From Candidatus Sabulitectum sp. (GTDB taxonomy: Bacteria > Fermentibacterota > Fermentibacteria > Fermentibacterales > JCC-6), in the NCBI GenBank assembly GCA_023145375.1, contig JAGLDY010000031.1:1-55122 (forward strand): 55,122 nucleotides of DNA, given 5' to 3'. The translations under genes were made by a program, and so were the position numbers. A model generated the notes under the pieces. It did not search any database. It saw nothing but the letters and a program-made list of their open reading frames with translations, and was not told the origin of the DNA. Positions 1 to 8,300 of this stretch are shown piece by piece (the first letter of the stretch is position 1; each line of letters starts with the position of its first letter).

Positions 1-683
1 GACCAGGCTTCAATGATTTGTTTCTTTTCTTTTTTTGTTTCTTTTGTTTCTGCTTCTTCGGTGGTGAATCTTGATTCATGACAGATGAGGTATAAGAGAA
101 CAAAGTCACTGTAGGTTTTACCCTCCATCATCTTCTGAAGGTCAAACTCTATGTATGCCTGGCGGGTCATGCTTACATTTTCCCTGAGTACTCTGAGTTT
201 GTTGCCGTTGCTCAGTAATCCCCAGGTGGGGGTTTCTGATTTGTTCAGGTACTCCTGGAACATTGAATGCGGGATCTGTCTTGTTTTTCCCGGTGTTCTG
301 TGGTCAAGGCTTGTCTGTGTGCCAAGAAGATGAATTGGTACATTGTCTCTTGTGTGTGAGATGGGGTAATCTTTGCCGTCTATGTGGTGCTTCTCTGATC
401 TTTTCAGGTTGCCGTAATCAAGCTCTCTGAATAATGGTATAAGCCATCTTTCTCTGGTTTGAGCTGTTGACGGGTCTTCTGTTTTGCCGAAGTGCTCCCA
501 CTGTACCTGAAGGGTGTTCCATGCTCTGCTGATGACTTCATTTAACTTCTGCCCTGAATGATTGTAGTCTTGCGGTTTAGTTCTTTCCACTTCACTTGTT
601 TTGCCTGCAAGTTTCATCAGGAAACCTGATGGAAGCAGAGAACCCCGTGTGGTTATTGTTTCAAAGATGTTTGTGTTACGCAT
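1..683 (-). CDS. N-terminal part of a DISARM-associated adenine-specific DNA methylase (DrmMI/Eco57I-like), cut by the window edge
   Basis: An open frame of 227 codons starts at the ATG at 683-681 and runs off the left edge. The start overlaps the stop of the DrmD-like gene by 8 nt, so the two are translationally coupled. Visible pieces are an N-terminal segment around ITTRGSLLPSGF, then QVQWEHFGKTED and a WGLLSNGNKLRVLRE stretch. These resemble the N-terminal domain that precedes the N6-adenine methylase core of large Eco57I-type/DrmMI proteins. The methylase motif (NPPY) would lie beyond the window, so activity is not shown here. In class 1 DISARM a DrmMI methylase marks host DNA, and its place beside drmD supports that role. 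The K/E-rich stretch at the left edge looks like a linker. The family call rests on neighbours and partial resemblance. Confidence 0.6.
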   Translation of the reverse strand, partial: MRNTNIFETITTRGSLLPSGFLMKLAGKTSEVERTKPQDYNHSGQKLNEVISRAWNTLQVQWEHFGKTEDPSTAQTRERWLIPLFRELDYGNLKRSEKHHIDGKDYPISHTRDNVPIHLLGTQTSLDHRTPGKTRQIPHSMFQEYLNKSETPTWGLLSNGNKLRVLRENVSMTRQAYIEFDLQKMMEGKTYSDFVLLYLICHESRFTTEEAETKETKKEKKQIIEAW

Positions 684-3462
684 TCTTGATTCCTCCCGGT
701 ACTGGCAGGAAGATGTAAATGCCAAGAATGTCCGGGGGCTCCTGAAGCTTGATTCTGGGTTTCTCTGTTTGCTTCTTTGCTGCTCTTACGCGGGTGTGGG
801 AGTTGAGGATTTCTTTACCTTTTTGTTTTGCTATCTCGGTTATTAGCTTCTGGAGCTTTTCCTTTTGTTCTGTGACTTTTTTTATGGCTTGTTTTGCAAG
901 GTCGGGGTTTACCTGTGCCTGGGGTTTGAGGGTTAGGAGAGCTTCTGCTTCTTGTTTTGTAAGAATTGTGGGATTCTCCGGTGTGCCTGTGAATGCAGTA
1001 AGCTGTGTGTCTTCAGTTAAGAGATTGTTTATGTGGTAACGGTTTCTGGTAAGAACAAGGGTTGTTCTGGTTTGTATTCCGTCTGTTCTTATTACACCAC
1101 ATCTGCCGGCTTTGTTTGCTGTCTGACTGTCCATGGTTGTGTCTACGATGAAACCTGCAAGATTCTCTACGAATGGATGTGTGCGTGAAATGTATTCCTC
1201 ATTGTTCTTTGCCGGGAAGTTGAATGTTACCTGTCTGTTTTTTGTTTTTTCTGTAATCTCAAGAGCATCTTTGAGGTTATCGGGAAGCTCTGTGAGGTTC
1301 AGGCTAATTGGTTTCGCTTCCTGCTTTGTAACAATACCTCCGTGGAACTTGAGTGCATCTGTTACAAACTCTTCAATGCTGATTCCACTGCCGGTGGCCT
1401 CTCTGGCTTCCTTCAGCTCTCTTGCAACCTCGTCCACTTTGATGGTTAACTGACGGAACATGGTTCTTGACTGCTTTTCCCGCTCTTCAGCTTTGTCCCA
1501 CTTCTTGAAGATCTCATTGCCGGTTTTTGTCATGTAGCTTTCAAAACCTGTGAGAAGCATCTGGTTGTTTGTGCTGTTGAACAGGTCTTCAATAAGGGCT
1601 TCCATGATCTCACTGGTTGAGCCTGGTATGGGTACGCTGATTCCAAGAGAGTTTCTGATGCTCTGATGTTTTCTGAGAAGCACCTTCATTACTCTTTCAT
1701 CTATTCCGTTGTCTTCACCGTAGTAGTTGGTTACTCTTACTGTGGGGCTTTTCTGACCGAACCTGTCTACCCTGCCTGCTCTCTGCTCGTGGCGCATGGG
1801 GTTCCAGGAAAGGTCATAGTGTATTACAGCGTTGAAACCGTCCTGCAGATTTATTCCCTCACTGAGGCAGTCGGTGCATACCAGAACTCTCTGTTCTTTT
1901 TGTGAGAGTTCTTCAATTATTCTCTCTCTTTCCTCGTGTGGCAGTGTACCGGTAACACATTCAATACTGGCCTTCTTCATCTTTTTTCTGAGGTGGCTTG
2001 TTACATATTCCGCAGTGTCTATGAAACGGCAGAATACTATGGGGTGAAAACCCTCTTTAAGATGCTTTTGTATAAGCTTGATTGCTTTTCTTAGTTTTTC
2101 ATCCTGTTCAGGGGTGATTGCTTCAGCTGTTTTCTGTAGCTTTTTCAGCCTGCTGTCTTGTGTTTTGCTGCCGGGAATGATGTCCGGTGGCTCTTCCATT
2201 GTTTCCAGATCAAGGTCAAGAACGGTTCTGCGGCCTACTTCATCTGCTTCTTCAGGTGTTTTTGTCTCTTCAGTTATTGATCTGTTGCGGAGGGTTGCCG
2301 CAGCGGCGCTGGGGCTTGAAGCAAGAGCCCGGAGCAGTGCAAGTGCTGACCAGTAACGCACTCTTCCGCCGTGGTCTTTTACAGCTTTTGTTACTGAGTC
2401 CCGGGTGTACTCGATAACCTGATTGAAGAGATTCTTATACTCATTGCTCAGCAGGTAGCCCTGTTCACTGTCTTCCCTTTCGGGGAAAGATGTGTTCTCA
2501 TCCATGTAGGCTATGATGTCTCCCCTGGTACGCTGAATAAAGTGCTTTGCAAGGTTTCTGCGGTGGTGTTCGTTTTCTTTGCCTGCAAGAGCTGCAGGGA
2601 GTTCTTTGAATTCAGGTTTAAGCAGTGTGATAAGAGACCTGAAGGCATCTTCATTGCCACTGTGGGGTGTTGCTGTAACAAAGATCATGTTTCTTTCTTT
2701 GTTCTTTGACAGCTCTTTTACAAGGTTGTACCGCTGGTGTCTTTTCGTACCTTTGCTGCTGCAAGAGTGGGCTTCATCCACAATGACGGTGTTGGAGCAG
2801 GCTCTTATGAAATCACTTCTGTTTCTATCACTTTTGATGAAATCCAGTGATACTATTGTTACCGGGTATTTTTCAAAGATTGACTGATTGAGTTTGCATT
2901 TTGTTTCCAGGGCTCTGACTGTTCTTGGCAGAACCAGTTCAGCGTCAATATGAAACTTGTGCTTCAGTTCACTCTGCCACTGCTCTGCAAGCTGAGCCGG
3001 GCAGAGAACACTGAACCCTGTTATCTCTCCCCTGGCCATCAACTCTTTTACAATCATGCAGGCTTCAATAGTTTTACCTATACCAACATCATCACTTATG
3101 AGCATTCTGATTGGATCCATTTTAAGAGCCATAAGAAGCGGCACAAGCTGATAAGGTCTTGGCTCTACTGCTATGGAGCCAAAGCACCGGAAAGGCCCTG
3201 CACTGTTCCTGAAACCGAGCTTAACGGCATTCCTTAGAAGTCTTGCTGATCTGTAATCACCCAGATCATCTGGAGTTGGCAATTTGAATGTTGCCGATTC
3301 AACTGTTTCCAGCGGCAGGTAGATACCTGTTGTCTCATCATCTGTTCCACCCAGTGGTTTTAGAATTAAGAGATCATCCCTGCTCTCGGGCATTACTACC
3401 CATTCTCTGCCCCGGGCTTTTACCAAAGATCCTGATGCGTATAAGGTAGTGTATGAATTCAT
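676..3462 (-). CDS. drmD: SNF2-family helicase, DrmD-like (DISARM anti-phage defence)
   Basis: 928 aa. An N-terminal domain with a VKARGREWVV motif (residues 14-23) comes before a SNF2 helicase core. Walker A is DDVGIGKT (124-131), the DEAH box is at 229-232, motif III is TAT (263-265), and motif VI HEQRAGRVDRFGQ is at 558-570. The long charged C-terminal half is typical of DrmD. The N-terminal motif, the length and the adjoining adenine methylase match class 1 DISARM, where DrmD acts with DrmMI and the DrmA/DrmB helicase complex against incoming DNA. The ATG overlaps the preceding gene's stop in an ATGA, and the next gene overlaps by 8 nt, so it lies inside one operon. A more general HepA/RapA-like helicase is the alternative, but the context favours defence. 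Confidence 0.8.
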   Translation of the reverse strand: MNSYTTLYASGSLVKARGREWVVMPESRDDLLILKPLGGTDDETTGIYLPLETVESATFKLPTPDDLGDYRSARLLRNAVKLGFRNSAGPFRCFGSIAVEPRPYQLVPLLMALKMDPIRMLISDDVGIGKTIEACMIVKELMARGEITGFSVLCPAQLAEQWQSELKHKFHIDAELVLPRTVRALETKCKLNQSIFEKYPVTIVSLDFIKSDRNRSDFIRACSNTVIVDEAHSCSSKGTKRHQRYNLVKELSKNKERNMIFVTATPHSGNEDAFRSLITLLKPEFKELPAALAGKENEHHRRNLAKHFIQRTRGDIIAYMDENTSFPEREDSEQGYLLSNEYKNLFNQVIEYTRDSVTKAVKDHGGRVRYWSALALLRALASSPSAAAATLRNRSITEETKTPEEADEVGRRTVLDLDLETMEEPPDIIPGSKTQDSRLKKLQKTAEAITPEQDEKLRKAIKLIQKHLKEGFHPIVFCRFIDTAEYVTSHLRKKMKKASIECVTGTLPHEERERIIEELSQKEQRVLVCTDCLSEGINLQDGFNAVIHYDLSWNPMRHEQRAGRVDRFGQKSPTVRVTNYYGEDNGIDERVMKVLLRKHQSIRNSLGISVPIPGSTSEIMEALIEDLFNSTNNQMLLTGFESYMTKTGNEIFKKWDKAEEREKQSRTMFRQLTIKVDEVARELKEAREATGSGISIEEFVTDALKFHGGIVTKQEAKPISLNLTELPDNLKDALEITEKTKNRQVTFNFPAKNNEEYISRTHPFVENLAGFIVDTTMDSQTANKAGRCGVIRTDGIQTRTTLVLTRNRYHINNLLTEDTQLTAFTGTPENPTILTKQEAEALLTLKPQAQVNPDLAKQAIKKVTEQKEKLQKLITEIAKQKGKEILNSHTRVRAAKKQTEKPRIKLQEPPDILGIYIFLPVPGGIKNA

Positions 3463-5339
3463 TGCTTCCTTTTCAATTTCTTTAACAATCTTTGCCCCTG
3501 AGTTGTTAATCGATACTTCAAGAATCTTGTTTTAACATTTTCTGAATTCGTGGGTTTTACTAGATTCTTTTCTATGAGTGGTCTTAAATAACGATTATAG
3601 AAATATCCTCGATGTCGTAAGTCCAGCAATTCCATTAATTCTGATCTGGACATTGCTCCATACATCACCTTCAATAATCTTTTTTCCTGTTCATTAAGAC
3701 TCTCTATATCATGTGCACTATCATGTGCATTTAATGCCTGATCATCTGCACTTGATTCTTTATCATGTGCACTATCATGTGCACTACACTGTTCCGCTGG
3801 ATGGTCAAGTAGCTTATCTGACTGCTCTGGCATATCTTGACCACTGCCCTGCAGCACATCATCACTCTTTTGTTCAGCTCTTATTTCATGCGTTTTTGAA
3901 GGAATTTGAGTATTTATAGCGATTTTGTCCGGTTTTTGCAGGATTTCTTTAACTGGCTTGCATCTTGTTCTTAAACAATATTTTATAGGCTTCACAGAGA
4001 TGTCTGATATGTAAAGTACCCCGTACGATACAAGCGCGTTCAAATCGCGTAATGCTGTTTTCTCAGAGATTCCGTGAATGTTTCCGTATGTTTTACTTTT
4101 GATTGAATCACTCTTGTCTAACAGTGCAAGTGTTTTTTTCTGCCTCTTATTCAGGTTGAGTTTCCCGAGATATTCCTCTGAAAGCATATTCTTGTAAAGG
4201 GTAACTTTTACTGCACCGGCTGATTCTTCAAAGTCGGGTTCAGGTAGACCCAGTGCAAGACAATGATCCTTTATCTTAATGGTGCCATAACCCCAGGCTT
4301 CAATAAAACCTGCATTGTAGAATGTCTCAGCAAGCAGGGTATTGCCGGGAACAGAAAGATGACTGATTTTCAGGTCACTTGCCGGAACACGAGCAGGAAG
4401 CATTCCCTGATTCATAATAACCAGCTTATTAGGGTAAACCCGAATTTGAGTCTGCGCAGTACCAGAGTAATCCCGATGAATCAGTGCATTGATGATGGCT
4501 TCTCTTAATGCCACATACGGATACTCAAGGACATCCATTCGAGGCAGACCTTCAAAATGAATATTGCTGCGCAGATACTTCAGTTGAAGAATCTCCAGAG
4601 CATTCTCCAGTTGCTCAAACAGATTGCCCTTAACAATATCTGTTGATTGTATTTCTATCTCTGAAAGAAATTTGCCGATCTTAAGAACCGCCTGGCGATT
4701 ATACTTCTGAGTGTTTTTACCAAAAAGAAGAACCGCTGCCCTGGTGATACCCTTGTCATTCATCAGATTCATCTTTTTCAGGAGTGTTCTGATATCTGTT
4801 TCGTACACAATTGACGGAATTCTCTTTTGTGCAAGTCTTTTATACCGTTCAATGGTTTCTATACAAAGATCATCAAGAGTTACACTCTCTTCAACTCGCT
4901 CATCCCAGGTACTGTCTGATTTTGATAAAAGAAAATCAGTAAGGATGCTTCCACTCAGTTCCTGCACAGTACTACCGCTTCTTACATAGAATCTTCCGTT
5001 GAATGAAATTGGAACAGATGACTTAATCACTGCTATATCAATTACCTCTTTACCCTCTTCTTTACGGAGCTTAATAGAAGGTACGATTCCCAGCTTATTC
5101 CTGATAGTGTTTGGGATATCCTCCAGCAACTTTTTTGTGTTCTGTATTCCTACTGGTTTTCCCCTGTCATCCAGCCCGACATAAAGAATGCCTCCCCGGG
5201 TGTTCGCAAAAGCTGAAATGACTTTAAGGATATCACTGCGCCACAGTTGTTTGTATTCAGTGTTTTCTGATTCATTATCGTACTCTGCAACCTGCAGGGT
5301 TACATAACTCACATCATCTCCCGTGGGGTAGGTTATCAA
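3459..5339 (-). CDS. AlbA_2 (Schlafen-like) / HATPase_c_4 protein with C-terminal winged helices
   Basis: 626 aa. The N-terminal AlbA_2 domain has NTEYKQLW, then FANTRGGILYVGLDDRG and a YVRSG segment. A HATPase_c_4-like segment follows (REAIINALIHRDYSG and the GYG turn in EAWGYGTIKI). A winged helix then a low-complexity linker with HDSAHD repeats come next, and the last 80 residues form another winged helix (SRELMELLDLRHRGYFY is the core idea, seen near residues 560-580). Such proteins occur as regulators or accessory factors in defence islands. It sits between the helicase-nuclease and drmD, 5 nt after the former and overlapping the latter by 4 nt. The start is TTG; a GTG ten codons in behind GGGAG is a possible alternative. 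Its exact role in the defence operon is unknown; silencing or sensing is inference. Confidence 0.75.
   Translation of the reverse strand: MITYPTGDDVSYVTLQVAEYDNESENTEYKQLWRSDILKVISAFANTRGGILYVGLDDRGKPVGIQNTKKLLEDIPNTIRNKLGIVPSIKLRKEEGKEVIDIAVIKSSVPISFNGRFYVRSGSTVQELSGSILTDFLLSKSDSTWDERVEESVTLDDLCIETIERYKRLAQKRIPSIVYETDIRTLLKKMNLMNDKGITRAAVLLFGKNTQKYNRQAVLKIGKFLSEIEIQSTDIVKGNLFEQLENALEILQLKYLRSNIHFEGLPRMDVLEYPYVALREAIINALIHRDYSGTAQTQIRVYPNKLVIMNQGMLPARVPASDLKISHLSVPGNTLLAETFYNAGFIEAWGYGTIKIKDHCLALGLPEPDFEESAGAVKVTLYKNMLSEEYLGKLNLNKRQKKTLALLDKSDSIKSKTYGNIHGISEKTALRDLNALVSYGVLYISDISVKPIKYCLRTRCKPVKEILQKPDKIAINTQIPSKTHEIRAEQKSDDVLQGSGQDMPEQSDKLLDHPAEQCSAHDSAHDKESSADDQALNAHDSAHDIESLNEQEKRLLKVMYGAMSRSELMELLDLRHRGYFYNRYLRPLIEKNLVKPTNSENVKTRFLKYRLTTQGQRLLKKLKRKQ
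3707..3783 (-). repeat. Two copies of a 23-bp repeat inside the AlbA-family gene
   Basis: The same 23 bp occur at 3707-3729 and 3761-3783, a spacing of 54 bp (18 codons). They encode the duplicated HDSAHD segment of the linker. Each unit is itself made of two nearly identical ATCATGTGCA steps. The in-frame period means unit gain or loss would change linker length without breaking the protein. Confidence 0.85.
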
Positions 5340-5344
5340 ATCTC

Positions 5345-8300
5345 TCAGGCCTTTCCTGAATAACCGAATACAGATTTTACTGCTTTGATCTGGTTCAGCC
5401 AGTTCTTCTTCTCATCGTATCTGAAGGAGATGACTGTGTAACCCATGTCTTCCAGGGCTTCTCGTTTCTGTTTGTCATCCGCTTTTGTTTTTGGTTCATC
5501 ATGCACCGGACCATCGATATAGATTGCCAGGTATTCATACATAAAGTCTAGTCTCGTATTCGCTTCTTTTATGAGCACCTGAGCCTTGTCAGGGAGGTTC
5601 AGATTGTGTTCTTCCAGGAAGTTCAGCCATTCTATTTCAAGGGTCGAGTCGCAGAGGGCTTTGAGTCGGTTGAGGTGTTCTTGTCTTGTTGTGTCTTTTG
5701 GTGAAATCTTGTGAGTACTCTGCTTTAGGTTCATCAGTAAGTCTTTGATTTTGTTTCTATCGAGAAGTTTGTGTTCAGACTGGTTGTAATAGCTCATGAG
5801 GCAGCTGTAGCAGGCTTTGCTGCACTCTTCTTCTGATGCTTCGTTTTCCCCCGTTGTTGGGTTGAAGTGGCAGATTCTGAGGGCTTCCTCTGCTATTTTG
5901 TTGATTGAAGTTGTTTCATTCAGGATTCTTTCCAGTACTCCGGCTCCACCTTCAGATGATTCATAGAGTAGAATGCTGGTGGGGTTGGCTTTGTCGGGTA
6001 GTGCTTCAGCTGCAAGCTCTCTATCTTCAATTTTATAGACAAGTTGAATAGCATTTTTAAGAGCTGCCATGAAAGAGAAAAATACATCCTTTGGAAGAGA
6101 TTCCTCTGGTTTTATTATCAGGCAGTTCTTTGTGTCTTCAACATAAGGAATCACCCTTTTGGTTAAGGCTGCTGTTGGGTCGTCTGTATTTGCTTCCTTA
6201 TCCTGTCTTTCCCATCTGCCTTTTTCGATATCAAGAACAAATCCGTATCTGTACTGGTCTTTTCTGCGCTTCCAGCCAAGATTTATCCGCCAGATAGTAG
6301 CAGAGGGGCCGTACTTCAGAGTGAGGATTGTGTGCTTGTCATTATCTTCAACAGTACTGGTTTTGATGTGGCGGCCCTGAGATGACTTTGCAAATTTAAC
6401 TGCGGTTTTAAGCTCGAACCCATAACGCATTCGCTCTTCCTCATCGGTACTTATGCGCTCACGTCGTCTTGTGGAGACATTTCTGAGCCTGAACATGTTG
6501 GTCATTGGTACAGGAAGCTCTGTGTTGCAATTTTCACAAAGGTCCTGGGTTGGGTTGTTATTCACTTCGTGGAGGTACCCGCACTCTTCACATATCTTAA
6601 CTTCGCCTGTTGTTATCTCTGTACCATCAACCTGGAAAATTACTCTGTCTATCTCGTACTTGGCACCTTCATGATAGATCATTGATCTGGGGCCAAATTC
6701 ACTTATAGCAAGGAATCTGCTCCGTGAAAGATACTCGCCCTCGTTTCTTCTTCTGCCGGGAATGTAAGCGTTTAGTGGAAGTCTCGGGAAGTTGTATCCC
6801 GGCAGGAAACCCTCGCTGGCAAAGTAACGGTAACTGTAGAAGTCACTGCCCAGATCGAAGTTTTCATTTAGAAGAAGGTCTCTCTGGCGCTTTGCCTCAC
6901 GGTAAAGAGTTTGTGAGCGGTCTCTCTGCTTCTTATCTCTGGATGCATCAAGGTTTATTTTATGCTGCTGATCCATTTGACTCACTGCAGATGAATAGAG
7001 ATACTTCCAGCGTTCAGTTGCCTGATCAAACCTGTCCATCACTCTTGAGAGTTGATCTTCAAACCATCCATCCTTGTACCAGAAAGATTTTTCAAGATCA
7101 GGAATCAGATCTGCATAGATAGCTGCTACTCTTTTAAGAGTTCTCTGTCTTGCATGCGGGTCTTCAAACTCTTCTCTGATGTGAGGGTATAGAACCGGTT
7201 CCCCGCCTCTTTCTGGAAGGCTAAGAATGTCTTTGAGGGATTTACCTAGTTTTACACCTGTCTCAGCAAGCCAGATGGCATGAAGGTGTGAAAGAATCAG
7301 TTCCTCATTCACCATATCAATTCTTGGTGGGATTACAGCACCTGCCACCATCTTTTCAGGTCTTCTGAAGAAGTACTGGTCATGGGGTCTGCGTTTACCG
7401 CAATAGGTAAACACAAGAGCCGGCTGACCACTTCGACCTGCCCGCCCACTTCTCTGGGCATAGTTTGCAGGGTTGGGTGGCACATTACGCATGTTCACTA
7501 CATTGAGCTGGGCTATGTCTACTCCAAGCTCCATTGTGGGTGAACAGAAGAGAACAGGGAGTTTGGCACTTCTAAAGTCATTCTCTCTCTGTTGCCTTAC
7601 TTCATTCTTCACCTGTGCGGTGTGCTCTGCTGCTTTGATATCCGGAATTCTGTTGCCAACTTCTATATAGAATCGTTTGAAATACTCGTTTGTTTTTGCA
7701 GTGCTTTCAGACTCTCTTACTACTCTGATCTGATCCGGTGCCGGTGCTGTACCATCACCAGCCTTCCAGACAAGGCTGGAAGCGTTAAGCCGAAAACCTG
7801 TAAGGCCGCTTCTGCTTGCAGGAAGCTGTTCGACAATACCTCCTTTTCTGAGGACTTCAAGGAGATTATTAATAATTCTGTCGATGTCATCAAGACTGAG
7901 TTTATCTGAGTAACCGGGAAGTGTTGAGATTCGTCTCAGATATCGACCCATTCCACCTCTGGAAGAGACATAACGGTATTTCCTTGTACTTCCCAGGTAG
8001 CCCCCATCTTTGGGTCTGGAGGTTGGAAAAAGAATACTTGAGTAGGCAAGTTTGTCATCTTCATCCAATGCCCACGGATCATTAAGGTGTTGATTGCTTA
8101 ATCTAAGAAGTCTTTCCTGGTAATCCGGTTCAAGAAAATCAACTTTGAGAACAAGTTCTCTACGCATGTAATCAAGGAGGGTTTTTAGAATTTGTTCTCT
8201 GACTTCAGCAGTGGCAAATGCAAGGGCTTCATGAGAAGCAGCCCAGAATTCATTTCCTTCAGCAATTAATTTAAGATGTTTGTACTCGATTTTCAGAAGA

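Noticed and set aside
3707-3783. CRISPR-like repeats
   Set aside because: Only two units, inside a coding frame, with no array structure or cas genes.
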